From JAFKFH01 sp017307375 (GTDB lineage Bacteria; Pseudomonadota; Alphaproteobacteria; Ferrovibrionales; Ferrovibrionaceae), in NCBI GenBank assembly GCA_965229335.1, contig OZ245874.1, positions 5,828,001 to 5,892,000 of the forward strand: a DNA stretch of 64,000 nucleotides. The letters are read 5' to 3'. The first letter of the stretch is position 1; each line of letters begins with the position of its first letter. Shown one piece after another: positions 7,590 to 16,293 of this stretch. The translations under genes were made by a program, and so were the position numbers. The notes under the pieces are model-generated. The model saw only the letters and a list, made by a program, of their open reading frames with translations. It did not search any database and had not been told where the DNA came from.

Positions 7590-8021
7590 ATGAGCGAATC
7601 ACCGGCCGCACATCCGCTGCGCGAGATCACCAGCTATCACGCACACGTCTATTTTTCCGATGATGCGGCGCGCGACCGGGCCGGCTGGGTGCGCGATCGC
7701 GTGGCCGAGCGCTTTCGGGTGCAGATGGGGCGCTGGCACGATCGCCATGTCGGCCCCCATGGCGCGCCGATGTACCAGATTGCCTTCACCACCGACCTGT
7801 TCGCGACGCTGGTGCCCTGGCTGATGCTGAACCGCCGCGGCCTGTCGGTGCTGGTCCATCCGAACACCGACAATCCGCACGACGATCATCTGGTGCACGC
7901 GCTGTGGCTGGGCCCGCCCCTGCCGATCGACGGCTCGCGCCTGCCGAAATCGCTGCGCGATACCGGCGAGGCGATCGAAGTGATAAATCCGAATACCCTC
8001 CCCTCGATCGATCCAATCTGA
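7590..8021 (+). CDS. DOPA 4,5-dioxygenase family protein
   Basis: A 143-residue protein of the DOPA-dioxygenase family. ITSYHAHVYFSD carries the HxHxYF iron-ligand pattern near residues 16-20, and LVHPNTDNPHDDHLVHALWLGPPLPID is the second conserved block with three more histidines. Characterised fungal members cleave L-DOPA; bacterial ones are small cytoplasmic proteins of uncertain substrate. The start ATG at 7590 is preferred over an in-frame TTG at 7554 because the family begins near this point. About 160 bases between the sRNA terminator and this start hold no other gene that I can see. Confidence 0.8.
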   Translation: MSESPAAHPLREITSYHAHVYFSDDAARDRAGWVRDRVAERFRVQMGRWHDRHVGPHGAPMYQIAFTTDLFATLVPWLMLNRRGLSVLVHPNTDNPHDDHLVHALWLGPPLPIDGSRLPKSLRDTGEAIEVINPNTLPSIDPI

Positions 8022-8095
8022 CGGTTGCCACTACCCCTGCCGGCATGCGACAGCTTGAAGACCGCATTTCAAGCAGCATCGTCAGGAGCCAAGTC

Positions 8096-9493
8096 ATGAC
8101 CGCAGCCGCGCTCAATTCGACCCAGGCGCGCGACCTCGCGTATCTCGTGCATCCGCAGTCGAACCTGCATGCCCATCAGGAAACCGGGCCGCACGTCATC
8201 ACCCATGGCGAAGGCGTCTACGTCTACGACGACCAGGGCAAGCGCTATATCGAGGGCCTGGCGGCGCTGTGGTGCGCCAGCCTCGGCTTCTCCGAGCCAC
8301 GCCTGGTCGAGGCTGCGACCAGGCAGATGAAGACCCTGCCGTTCTACCACATGTTCGGCAGCCGCTCGCACAACCCGGGCATCGACCTGGCCGAGGCGCT
8401 GATCAAGATCGCGCCGAAGTCGGTGACCCACGCCTTCTTCGCCAATTCGGGCTCGGAAGCCAACGACACCGCGATCAAGATCGCCTGGTACTACAACAAC
8501 GCCCTCGACCGGCCGAAGAAGAAGAAGTTCATCGCCCGCAACCGTGCCTATCACGGCGTCACGCTCGCGGCCGCCTCGCTGACCGGCCTGCCGGCGATGC
8601 ATGGCGACTTCGACCTGCCGATGGCCGGGATCGTGCGCATCGACTGCCCGCATTTCTATCACGAGGCCAAGCCGGGCGAGAGCGAGGACGACTTCGCCGC
8701 GCGCCTTGCCGCCGATCTCGAGAAGACCATCCTGGCCGAAGGCCCCGAGACGATCGCCGCCTTCATCGCCGAGCCGGTGATGGGCGCCGGCGGCGTCGTC
8801 GTGCCGCCGGCAGGCTACTTCCCGCGCGTGCAGGAAATCCTCAAGCGCCACGACATCCTGTTCATCGTCGATGAAGTCATCACCGGCTTCGGCCGCACCG
8901 GCCGCATGTTCGCCTGCGAAACCTTCGGCCTGGTGCCGGACATGATGTCGGTGGCCAAGCAGCTTTCGGGCTCGTTCCTGCCGATCTCGGCCGTGCTGGT
9001 CTCCGACAAGATCAACGACGCGTTGATCAGGCAGTCCGAGAAGCTCGGCGTCTTCGGCCACGGCTTCACCTATTCGGCCCACCCGGTCTGCGCCGCCGTC
9101 GCCCTCGAGACGCTCAAGATCTACGAGGAGCGCAACATCGTCGGCCATGTCCAGGAAGTCGCCCCGGTCCTGCAGGCCGGGCTGCGCAAGCTCGGCGACC
9201 ATCCGCTGGTCGGCGAAGCCCGCGGCATCGGCCTGATCGGCGCCCTAGAACTGGTGCGCGACAAGGGCAAGCACGAGAACTTCGAAGCCAAGCTCGGCAT
9301 CGGCAACCGCGTGGCCAAGAAGGCGCTGAACTACGGCGTCATGGTGCGCGCCCTGCGCATGGACGTGATCGGCATCTGCCCGCCGCTGATCATCACCGCC
9401 GAGCAGATCGAGGAACTGCTCGACGGCGTGCGCCGCGCGATCGAGGACGTCGCTGCCGAGCTGCAGCAGGAAGGCGTGTGGAAGCCGGCCTGA
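8096..9493 (+). CDS. Class III (omega) aminotransferase, aspartate aminotransferase family
   Basis: A 465-residue PLP-dependent fold-type I class III aminotransferase. FANSGSEANDTAIKIAWYYNNAL binds the PLP phosphate, IVDEVITGFGRTG carries the Asp that contacts the pyridine nitrogen, and Lys288 in MMSVAKQLSGSFLP is the Schiff-base lysine. The start ATG has an AGGAG ribosome-binding site nine bases upstream. The family converts amines or omega-amino acids to aldehydes with pyruvate or 2-oxoglutarate as acceptor; the best-known close relatives use beta-alanine, putrescine or taurine, which cannot be separated here. The queG start codon overlaps its 3' end by 16 bases. Confidence 0.9.
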   Translation: MTAAALNSTQARDLAYLVHPQSNLHAHQETGPHVITHGEGVYVYDDQGKRYIEGLAALWCASLGFSEPRLVEAATRQMKTLPFYHMFGSRSHNPGIDLAEALIKIAPKSVTHAFFANSGSEANDTAIKIAWYYNNALDRPKKKKFIARNRAYHGVTLAAASLTGLPAMHGDFDLPMAGIVRIDCPHFYHEAKPGESEDDFAARLAADLEKTILAEGPETIAAFIAEPVMGAGGVVVPPAGYFPRVQEILKRHDILFIVDEVITGFGRTGRMFACETFGLVPDMMSVAKQLSGSFLPISAVLVSDKINDALIRQSEKLGVFGHGFTYSAHPVCAAVALETLKIYEERNIVGHVQEVAPVLQAGLRKLGDHPLVGEARGIGLIGALELVRDKGKHENFEAKLGIGNRVAKKALNYGVMVRALRMDVIGICPPLIITAEQIEELLDGVRRAIEDVAAELQQEGVWKPA

Positions 9494-10599
9494 CCACGAT
9501 CCGCGAGGAGATCCGCGACCAGGCGCTCGCCCTCGGCTTCGATGCGGTCGGCTTCGCCGCCGCCGATGACGAGGGCGTGCGCCGCGCGGGCGAACGGCTG
9601 AAGGAATTCCTGTCCCAGGGTCGCCACGGCGACATGGGATGGCTGGCGGAGAAGGCCGATCGCCGCATCGGCCCGCAAGCCCTGTGGCCCGAGGCCCGGA
9701 CGGTCGTGATGGTCGCGGCCTCCTACGCCCCGGGCCGCGACCCGCTGGCGCTGCTCGACCGGCCGCAGCGCGGCGCGATATCGGTCTATGCGCAGGGCGC
9801 CGATTATCACGACGTGGTCAAGAAGCGGCTGAAGGCCCTGGGCCGCTGGCTCGGCGATCGTTTCAAGACCCCGCTCAAGGTGTTCGTCGACACCGCCCCG
9901 GTGCTGGAAAAGCCGCTCGCGGCGGCGGCCGGGCTGGGCTGGCAGGGCAAGCACACCAACCTCGTCTCGCGCAGCCACGGCTCCTGGCTGTTCCTCGGCG
10001 CGCTCTACCTGCCGATCGCGCTCACGCCCGATCCCCGCGAAGCCGACCATTGCGGGCGTTGCCGCGCCTGTCTCGACGCCTGCCCGACGGCAGCCTTCCC
10101 CGCGCCCTACCAGCTCGATGCCCGCCGCTGCATTTCCTACCTGACGATCGAGCATGCCGGGCCGATCCCGCGGGCGCTGCGCCCGCTGATGGGCAATCGC
10201 ATCTACGGTTGCGACGACTGCCTCGCTGTCTGCCCCTGGAACAAGTTCGCCAGCGGCCCGGCCGCCGCCGACTACCTGCCGCGCGCCGAACTGACCGCCC
10301 CCCGCCTGCTCGATCTGGCCGCCCTCGACGACGCCGCCTTCCGCCAGGTCTTCGCCGGATCGCCGATCAAGCGGATCGGCCGCGACCGCTTCGTGCGCAA
10401 CGTCGCGATCGCGCTGGGCAACGGGGCGGACCGGACGGCACTGCCCACACTCGACCGGTTGGCCCGCGACGCGAGCCCGCTGGTGCGCGGTGCGGCAGTA
10501 TGGGCTCTGGGGCGGTTGTGCAGCACCGACGAATTCGCCGCACGGCGCGCCGCGGCCGACGAGGCGGACGCAGCCGTCGGGGAAGAATGGGCGGCGTGA
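9478..10599 (+). CDS. queG: Epoxyqueuosine reductase
   Basis: A 373-residue cobalamin- and Fe-S-dependent enzyme for the last step of queuosine tRNA modification. The N-terminal domain (IREEIRDQALALGFDAVGFA to about residue 170) holds the cobalamin. Two 4Fe-4S clusters are made by HCGRCRACLDACPTAAF plus RCISYLTIEH, and by GCDDCLAVCPWNKF. A HEAT-like C-terminal tail (LPTLDRLARDASPLVRGAAVWALGRL) is present as in full-length QueG. The start is a GTG inside the 3' end of the aminotransferase gene, giving a 16-base overlap and probable translational coupling, although the two functions are not obviously related. Confidence 0.93.
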   Translation: MEAGLTTIREEIRDQALALGFDAVGFAAADDEGVRRAGERLKEFLSQGRHGDMGWLAEKADRRIGPQALWPEARTVVMVAASYAPGRDPLALLDRPQRGAISVYAQGADYHDVVKKRLKALGRWLGDRFKTPLKVFVDTAPVLEKPLAAAAGLGWQGKHTNLVSRSHGSWLFLGALYLPIALTPDPREADHCGRCRACLDACPTAAFPAPYQLDARRCISYLTIEHAGPIPRALRPLMGNRIYGCDDCLAVCPWNKFASGPAAADYLPRAELTAPRLLDLAALDDAAFRQVFAGSPIKRIGRDRFVRNVAIALGNGADRTALPTLDRLARDASPLVRGAAVWALGRLCSTDEFAARRAAADEADAAVGEEWAA

Positions 10600-10611
10600 G
10601 CCGGCGACCGG

Positions 10612-11376
10612 CTATTTGCCCGGCTTGACGTCCATCGCCTCGAGCGCCGCCTGGGCATCGTCCGCCGCCGGGCTGCCCGGCGCGATCAGGGCCGTCTGGA
10701 TGAAATCATCGCGCGCGCCGACGAAATCGCCGGCGGCAAAACGCAGATGGCCGCGTTCCAGATGCGCCTCGGCATTGCGGCCGTTCAGGGCCAGGGCGGT
10801 CTCGACATCGTCCATCGCGCCCTTGGCATCGCCGCTCTGCCGCCGGGCCGAGGCGCGATAGGCGTAGGTGTCGTCGCGCTGCGGATCGAGCGACAAGGCG
10901 CGGTCGAGGTCGGCCATCGCCTTGTCGGTGCGGCCGTCGAGCTGGTAGGCCCGCGCCCGGTCGACCCAATAGTCGGCGACGTCGGGGGCCATCTTGATCG
11001 CGGCATCGAGCGAGGCGACGGCCTTGCGGCCCTCGCCGGCCAGGATCCAGGCGTTACCGGCCTGGTCGAACAGGTCGGGCGCCAGTTCCTTGCGGTTCTT
11101 CTGGCTTATCGACGCTTCCTCGCCGAGCTGGTCGAGGCGGTCGGCGGCCACCGCGTACTGCTTCAGCTCGATCAGCGCCAGCGCGGCGCAATGGCGCGCC
11201 GGCAGGCCGCCGCCCTGGTCGCGCCAGGACATCGCCGATTCGAAGGCATCGCCGGGTTTCTGCCGGACCAGCGTCAGGCAGGCTTTGTACTGCCGCTCCG
11301 CCTCGGTCATCGCGGTCTGTGACAAGGCGGGGGCGGCGGCGAGGCAGGCCAGGACAAGGATTGAAAGCGCGCGCAT
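10612..11376 (-). CDS. Secreted or periplasmic tetratricopeptide repeat protein
   Basis: A 254-residue protein with a signal peptide (MRALSILVLACLAAAPALSQ) and four or more TPR units between about residues 90 and 225 (for example DYWVDRARAYQLDGRTDKAMADLDRALSLDPQ and TYAYRASARRQSGDAKGAMDDVETALAL). The start at 11376 was chosen because it places the signal sequence at the N-terminus; seven upstream codons in frame are unlikely. It is convergent with queG (12-base gap). Such proteins act as periplasmic scaffolds; no partner is visible. Confidence 0.8.
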   Translation of the reverse strand: MRALSILVLACLAAAPALSQTAMTEAERQYKACLTLVRQKPGDAFESAMSWRDQGGGLPARHCAALALIELKQYAVAADRLDQLGEEASISQKNRKELAPDLFDQAGNAWILAGEGRKAVASLDAAIKMAPDVADYWVDRARAYQLDGRTDKAMADLDRALSLDPQRDDTYAYRASARRQSGDAKGAMDDVETALALNGRNAEAHLERGHLRFAAGDFVGARDDFIQTALIAPGSPAADDAQAALEAMDVKPGK

Positions 11377-11486
11377 GCCGTACAAATAATCCACCACGGC
11401 TTTTCCGCAAGCGCGCCGTTATTCAGCCGCAAAGCGCGATAGACTGACAACCCGTCGAAGAATTATTCAAGTTGCAGGGGATCTCG

Positions 11487-12230
11487 ATGACGCGCCTGTC
11501 CACCGCCCTCCTCCTTGCCGCGGTCGCGACCGCGGCCCTGGCGCCGCTACCGGGCCTGGCCCAGCAGGCCGCCCGCCCGCAAGCGGCCGGCACGGTGCTC
11601 GAAATTCCGCGCGACGACCAGGTCATCCTGGAGCTGAAGGCGGAAAGCTGGGTCGAGACCCAGACCGCCCTGGTCCGTGCCAGCGTCGATGCCGCCTTCG
11701 GCGCCGGCCAGGCCGGCGATATCCGGGCGCAGGTCCTGGAGGCGCTGAAGAAGACCTCGCCCGAGGCCGACTGGCATCTGACCGCGGTCGACCAGATTCC
11801 CGATCCCGCCGGGCTCGAACGCTGGCGCGTGACCGCCGAGACGCGGCTGAAGGACGGCGCGCTGTCGGGCATCCGCGACCGGGCGCAAGGCGCCTCGCGC
11901 TCGGGCCTGAAGGTGCAGATCGACCAGGTCGAGTACACCCCGACCGTCGCCGAGCGCGAAGCGACGCTCGCCAAGCTGCGCGAGCAGATCTACCGCGACG
12001 CCAAGGCCGAACTCGGCCGGCTGAACGGCCTCTACGATGACGCCAGGTGGCGGCCGCAGCGCATCGATTTCCTGCCGCCGGGCTCGGTGGCCGAGAACTA
12101 TGCGCCGCGCGCGGCCAAGACGATGCAGATGGCGGCGCCGGCAATGGCCGCCGACATCGGCGGCGGGGTGATGGAAGTGGCGCAGAAGCTGACGCTGCGC
12201 GCCGTCGTCGTCCTCGCGGCCCGGCGGTAG
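11487..12230 (+). CDS. Secreted protein of unknown function (SIMPL/DUF541-like?)
   Basis: A 247-residue protein with a signal peptide (MTRLSTALLLAAVATAALAPLPGLAQ), a mixed alpha/beta body and an extended C-terminus. The region from DQVILELKAESWVETQTALVRASVDAAFG through KLREQIYRDAKAELGRLN resembles the SIMPL/DUF541 layout, but I do not see a decisive motif and treat it as unknown. The ATG at 11487 is supported by an AGGGGAT site; a TTG at 11472 is less likely. It is five bases upstream of the epimerase gene and probably co-transcribed with it. Confidence 0.65.
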   Translation: MTRLSTALLLAAVATAALAPLPGLAQQAARPQAAGTVLEIPRDDQVILELKAESWVETQTALVRASVDAAFGAGQAGDIRAQVLEALKKTSPEADWHLTAVDQIPDPAGLERWRVTAETRLKDGALSGIRDRAQGASRSGLKVQIDQVEYTPTVAEREATLAKLREQIYRDAKAELGRLNGLYDDARWRPQRIDFLPPGSVAENYAPRAAKTMQMAAPAMAADIGGGVMEVAQKLTLRAVVVLAARR

Positions 12231-12235
12231 TCGCC

Positions 12236-13111
12236 ATGCGCGGCCGGCTGTTCTGCTTCGGTTTCGGCTATTCCGCCCAGCGGGTCGCCACCCTGCTGCT
12301 GGAGCGCGGCTGGACGGTCGCCGGCACCAGCCGGGCGCCCGATCCCGCCTCGAGCTGGGCCAAGCGGGGCGTCACGCTCCATCGCTTCGACCGCGAACAC
12401 CCGCTGGCGGCGCCGGCCGAGGCGCTGGCCGGCGTCACCCACGTGCTGGTCTCGGTGCCGCCCGACGACCACGGCGATCCGGTGGTCGACCGCCATGCCG
12501 CCGACCTCGCCCGGCTGCCCGGCCTGGCCTGGATCGGCTATCTGTCGACCACCGGCGTCTATGGCGACCAGGGCGGCGAACTGGTCGACGAGGCGACGCC
12601 GGTGGCGCCCGTCAACCCGCGTGGCGAGCGGCGGGTGACGGCCGAGGCCGCATGGCTCGATGCCGGGCGGATCCATGGCCTGCCGTCGCAGGTTTTCCGG
12701 CTTGCCGGCATCTACGGCCCCGGTCGCTCGGCCCTCGAACGGCTGCGCACCGGTACGGCGCGGCGCGTCGACCGGCCGGGCCAGGCGTTCTCGCGCATCC
12801 ATGTCGACGACATCGCCCGGGCGCTGATCGCCTCGATGGAAAGGCCCGAACCGGGCAGTTTCTACAATCTGTGCGACGACGAACCGGCGCCGCAGGCCCG
12901 CGTCATCGAATATGCGGCCGACCTGCTGGGCATTTCGCCGCCGCCGCTGGAATCGTTCGAGACCGCGCAGCTGACGCCGATGGCCCGCGAATTCTACCTG
13001 GGCGGCAGCCGGCGCGTATCGAACGCCAAGCTGAAGCAGAGCCTGGGAATCGACCTGCGCTACCCGACCTATCGCGAGGGCCTGCGCGCCTGTCTCGAGG
13101 CCAGCCCCTAA
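12236..13111 (+). CDS. YeeZ-like SDR family NAD(P)-dependent epimerase/oxidoreductase
   Basis: A 291-residue extended short-chain dehydrogenase. LFCFGFGYSAQRVATLLLERGWTVAGTSR is a GxGxxA nucleotide-binding turn. WIGYLSTTGVYGDQGGELVDE supplies the Ser/Tyr region, although the classical YxxxK is not clear. FSRIHVDDIARALIASME is the conserved substrate-binding block of this branch. It is similar in wording to E. coli YeeZ, whose reaction is unknown. It follows the secreted unknown by five bases, and its stop overlaps the stop of the convergent hybrid kinase by four bases. Confidence 0.83.
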   Translation: MRGRLFCFGFGYSAQRVATLLLERGWTVAGTSRAPDPASSWAKRGVTLHRFDREHPLAAPAEALAGVTHVLVSVPPDDHGDPVVDRHAADLARLPGLAWIGYLSTTGVYGDQGGELVDEATPVAPVNPRGERRVTAEAAWLDAGRIHGLPSQVFRLAGIYGPGRSALERLRTGTARRVDRPGQAFSRIHVDDIARALIASMERPEPGSFYNLCDDEPAPQARVIEYAADLLGISPPPLESFETAQLTPMAREFYLGGSRRVSNAKLKQSLGIDLRYPTYREGLRACLEASP

Positions 13112-15432
13112 TCGGCAAGCGGGGCGCTGCCGGTCCCCCGCAGGGCGGCGAGGGATTCGGCAAAGAGCACCTCGATACCGTCCACCGCTTCCGCTGCGGC
13201 GTCGATATCGGCACCGCGGCAGGCCGCCTCGATCACCCGGGCCCGTTCGGACAGCCGGGCAAGACCGAGATTGCCGGCAGCCGATTTCAGGTCGTGGGCG
13301 GCACCAAGCAGCCGTTCGATCAATCGCCCCTCGGCCGCCCGCGTCACCGATTCGATCAGGCCGGGCGCCTGGTCGGCGAACAGATCGATCAGCCGGCCGA
13401 GGCGATCGGGGCCGATGACCCGGCGGTATTCGTCCAGCCGATCGCTCTCGATCAGCGGCTTCAACGACGGCGGTGGCGCGGACAGCGGCACGACCGGCAC
13501 GGCGGCCGGGGCGGCCCGGCGGGCAATGGCGGTGAACAGGGCCTCGGGCGTCACCGGCTTGGCGACATGGTCGTCCATGCCGGCGGCAAGGCAGCGCTCG
13601 ATATCGGCGGTCAGGGCATTGGCCGTCATCGCGATGATCGGTACCTGACCGCGCGGCCCTTTAAGGGCGCGGATCTGTCGCGTCGCTTCCAGGCCGTCCA
13701 TGCCGGGCATGCGCATGTCCATCAGGACCAGATCGTAGTCGGCGCCCGAGGCCGCCTCCACCGCCTCGGCACCATCAGGTACCACGTCGACGTCGTGGCC
13801 TTCCTGTTCCAGCAACCCGACCGCGACCTCCTGGTTGATCGGATTGTCCTCGGCCAGCAGGATGCGCAGCCGCAGGCCGGCGCGCGACGCCCGGTCCCCG
13901 GCCGGTCGCAGGCTGGTGGTCGCCACGGCCTGGGCGGCGTCGCCGGGATGCAGCGGTACGGTGAACCAGAACCGGCTGCCCTGGCCAAGCCCGCTCTCCG
14001 CCCCGATGCGCCCGCCCATCAGCGTGACCAGGCGACGGCAGATCGCCAGCCCCAGCCCTGCCCCGCCATAGCGGCGCGACGATGTCGAATCGGCCTGCAC
14101 GAAATCGTCGAACAGCCAGGGCAGCACCTCGGGCGCGATCCCGGCGCCGGTATCGGTCACCTCGAACCGGATCAGCGGCGCGGCATCGGCCGTTAGCCGC
14201 ACCACGATGGTGCCGGATTCGGTGAACTTGATGGCGTTGGCCAGCAGGTTCTGCAGGACCTGGCGGACCCGGGCGACGTCACCCACAACGTGCCGCGGCA
14301 GGTCGGCGGCGACGTCGACGGCAATCGTTATGCCCTTCTCGGCGGCACGCGGCTCGGTGATCGCGACGACGCCGCCTACCAGTTCGGCCAGTTCGAACGT
14401 CGTCGTCTCGATCGCGACCTTGCCGGCATCGAGCCGGGTGAGGTCGAAGATGTCGTTCAGCAGCGTCATCAGCGATTCGCCGGACTGCAGCACCAGGTCG
14501 GCCTGGGCCCGCTGCTTGGGGTTCAGCTCGCTCTGCAGCAGCAGGCGCACCATGCCCAGCACGCCGTTCATCGGCGTGCGGATCTCATGGCTCATCACGG
14601 CCAGGAAGTCGGACTTGGCGCGGCCGGCCGCCTCGGCCTGGTCGCGGGCACGGATCAGTTCAAGGTTGGTCTTGACCAGCGAAGCGGTCCGTTCGGCGAT
14701 CTTGCCTTCGAGATTGGCGTTGACCGCATGCAGTTGCGCCTCGGCCCGCTGGCGCTCGGCCACCTCGGCGGCGAGACTGTCGCTGAGCGCGCCCAGCCGG
14801 GCCGTCAGTTCGGCGTTGCGCCGCGCCACGTCGGCCTGGTCGGCGACCCGGGCGCGGCTGCGCGCGACGATCAGCGAGACCGCGGCGCCGACGATCAGCA
14901 GCGAGACGGCCTTGGCGACCTCGATTCCCGGATCGACGCTGCCCCCGGTGGTCAGTTCGACGAACCCGGTGAGGCCGAGCCAGGCGAGACAGGCGGCGAC
15001 GCCGGCATAGAGCGGCAGGCCCGCGACGAAGCCGGTACCCGCCAGCGCGACCCAGGCAAACATCGGAAACTGCTCCAGCGCGCCGAGCACGGTGGCCAGC
15101 GGCTGCCCCCGCTCGCCGGGATCGCTGAGCACCATGACGAACAGCGCGGCAAGCTCGACGCTGACCGCGATACCGCCCACCAGCGCGGGAACGAGGCGCC
15201 GCCGTGCCGTCATCATCCGGGCCAGCGCGACGCCGGCCAGGATCACCAGCGCCCCCCAGGCGGCCGGCATGATGGCCTGTCCGACCACCGCATGCAGCAG
15301 GATCAGGCCGGCGACAAGCCCCAGGCGGATGGCGCCACCCGCCCGTTCCCCGGCGCGGCGCATCGGCGCCAGCGCCGGCTCGACCTCGGCCTCGCCGGTC
15401 GGAGGCGGCGCCGTCTTCGTCGCAATGCTCAT
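13108..15432 (-). CDS. Hybrid sensor histidine kinase with receiver and HPt domains
   Basis: A 774-residue membrane hybrid kinase. Residues 35-190 hold about five or six hydrophobic segments in pairs (MASE-like sensor), 200-265 form a coiled coil, and HisKA carries His282 in MSHEIRTPMNG. HATPase spans about 380-495 (NLLANAIKFTES, DTGAGI, GGAGLGLAI). The receiver at about 522-640 has Asp572 in LMDMRMPG and Lys625. A C-terminal HPt domain has His713 in AAHDLKSAAGN. All phosphorelay residues are intact, so it can run a His-Asp-His relay. No output regulator is adjacent. The start at 15432 follows a GGGGAGGTCGGGGAAG stretch. Confidence 0.9.
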   Translation of the reverse strand: MSIATKTAPPPTGEAEVEPALAPMRRAGERAGGAIRLGLVAGLILLHAVVGQAIMPAAWGALVILAGVALARMMTARRRLVPALVGGIAVSVELAALFVMVLSDPGERGQPLATVLGALEQFPMFAWVALAGTGFVAGLPLYAGVAACLAWLGLTGFVELTTGGSVDPGIEVAKAVSLLIVGAAVSLIVARSRARVADQADVARRNAELTARLGALSDSLAAEVAERQRAEAQLHAVNANLEGKIAERTASLVKTNLELIRARDQAEAAGRAKSDFLAVMSHEIRTPMNGVLGMVRLLLQSELNPKQRAQADLVLQSGESLMTLLNDIFDLTRLDAGKVAIETTTFELAELVGGVVAITEPRAAEKGITIAVDVAADLPRHVVGDVARVRQVLQNLLANAIKFTESGTIVVRLTADAAPLIRFEVTDTGAGIAPEVLPWLFDDFVQADSTSSRRYGGAGLGLAICRRLVTLMGGRIGAESGLGQGSRFWFTVPLHPGDAAQAVATTSLRPAGDRASRAGLRLRILLAEDNPINQEVAVGLLEQEGHDVDVVPDGAEAVEAASGADYDLVLMDMRMPGMDGLEATRQIRALKGPRGQVPIIAMTANALTADIERCLAAGMDDHVAKPVTPEALFTAIARRAAPAAVPVVPLSAPPPSLKPLIESDRLDEYRRVIGPDRLGRLIDLFADQAPGLIESVTRAAEGRLIERLLGAAHDLKSAAGNLGLARLSERARVIEAACRGADIDAAAEAVDGIEVLFAESLAALRGTGSAPLAD

Positions 15433-15505
15433 CGCTTCCCCGACCTCCCCCGCGGCGGCCGGCCGGCCGTCACATAGGACAATTGTGGCGGGAATTGAGC
15501 CAAGA

Positions 15506-16273
15506 TCAACCGCCGATGGCGGCAATCATCGCCGCGACGCTGTTGCCGAGCAGTTCCAGATCCTGCGGACGCGACAGGCGATGATCGCCATCCTTGATCA
15601 GCGTCAGCTGCACGTCGGCACCGGCGAAGGCCGCAACGGTATCCAGGGCATGGCGCCAGGGCACGTCCGGATCCTCCATGCCCTGCAGGATGCGCACCGG
15701 GCCGGCAAAGGCAATCGGCCTGTCGAGCAGGAGGTGGGCACGCCCCTCGTCCAGCAGCCGGCGGGTGATCGGGTACCCGTCCGGACCGTATTGCGAAGGT
15801 CTGATCCACACGCCGTCGCGGTCGATTGCCGCCAGTGCCTCGGCCGGCAGGCCCGGCCGCATCAGCCGCTCGGTGAAATCGAGCGCCGGGGCGACCAGGA
15901 CCAGTCCTGCGACTTGCCCGGGCCGCGCTAGGGCTGCGAGCGTCGCCAGCCACCCGCCCATCGACGAACCGACCAGAACCTGCGGCGCCCGCGCCACCTC
16001 GTCGAGGACGGCCAGGCAGTCGTCGCGCCAGCGCCCGATCGTCCCATCGGCGAAGGCGCCTGTGGATTGCCCGTGACCGAAATAATCGAACCGGATATAA
16101 GACCTGCCCTCGGCGAGGCAGGCCTGTTCAAGGGCCAGCGCCTTGGTCCCGCCCATGTCGGAGTTGAAACCGCCGCAGAATACCGCGCCGGGCAGCTTGC
16201 CGTGATGGGCGTGGTAGGCGATGGTTGCCCCGTCGGGCCGCGCAAGGCGCTGGACGGCGGCGCGGTCGGTCAT
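15506..16273 (-). CDS. Alpha/beta hydrolase (ABHD10/YqiA-like)
   Basis: A 255-residue soluble alpha/beta hydrolase. VFCGGFNSDMGGTKAL is the oxyanion loop, VLVGSSMGGWLA carries the nucleophilic Ser, LQGMEDPDVPW the acid Asp and IKDGDHRLSRPQD the His. The order matches the family that includes human ABHD10, which acts as a thioesterase or deglucuronidase, but the substrate here is unknown. The ATG at 16273 has a GAGGG site upstream. Its start codon is only 20 bases from the start of the divergent glycosyltransferase, so their control regions overlap each other's 5' ends. Confidence 0.83.
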   Translation of the reverse strand: MTDRAAVQRLARPDGATIAYHAHHGKLPGAVFCGGFNSDMGGTKALALEQACLAEGRSYIRFDYFGHGQSTGAFADGTIGRWRDDCLAVLDEVARAPQVLVGSSMGGWLATLAALARPGQVAGLVLVAPALDFTERLMRPGLPAEALAAIDRDGVWIRPSQYGPDGYPITRRLLDEGRAHLLLDRPIAFAGPVRILQGMEDPDVPWRHALDTVAAFAGADVQLTLIKDGDHRLSRPQDLELLGNSVAAMIAAIGG

Positions 16274-16293
16274 GGCGTGGTCCCTCGAACTGG

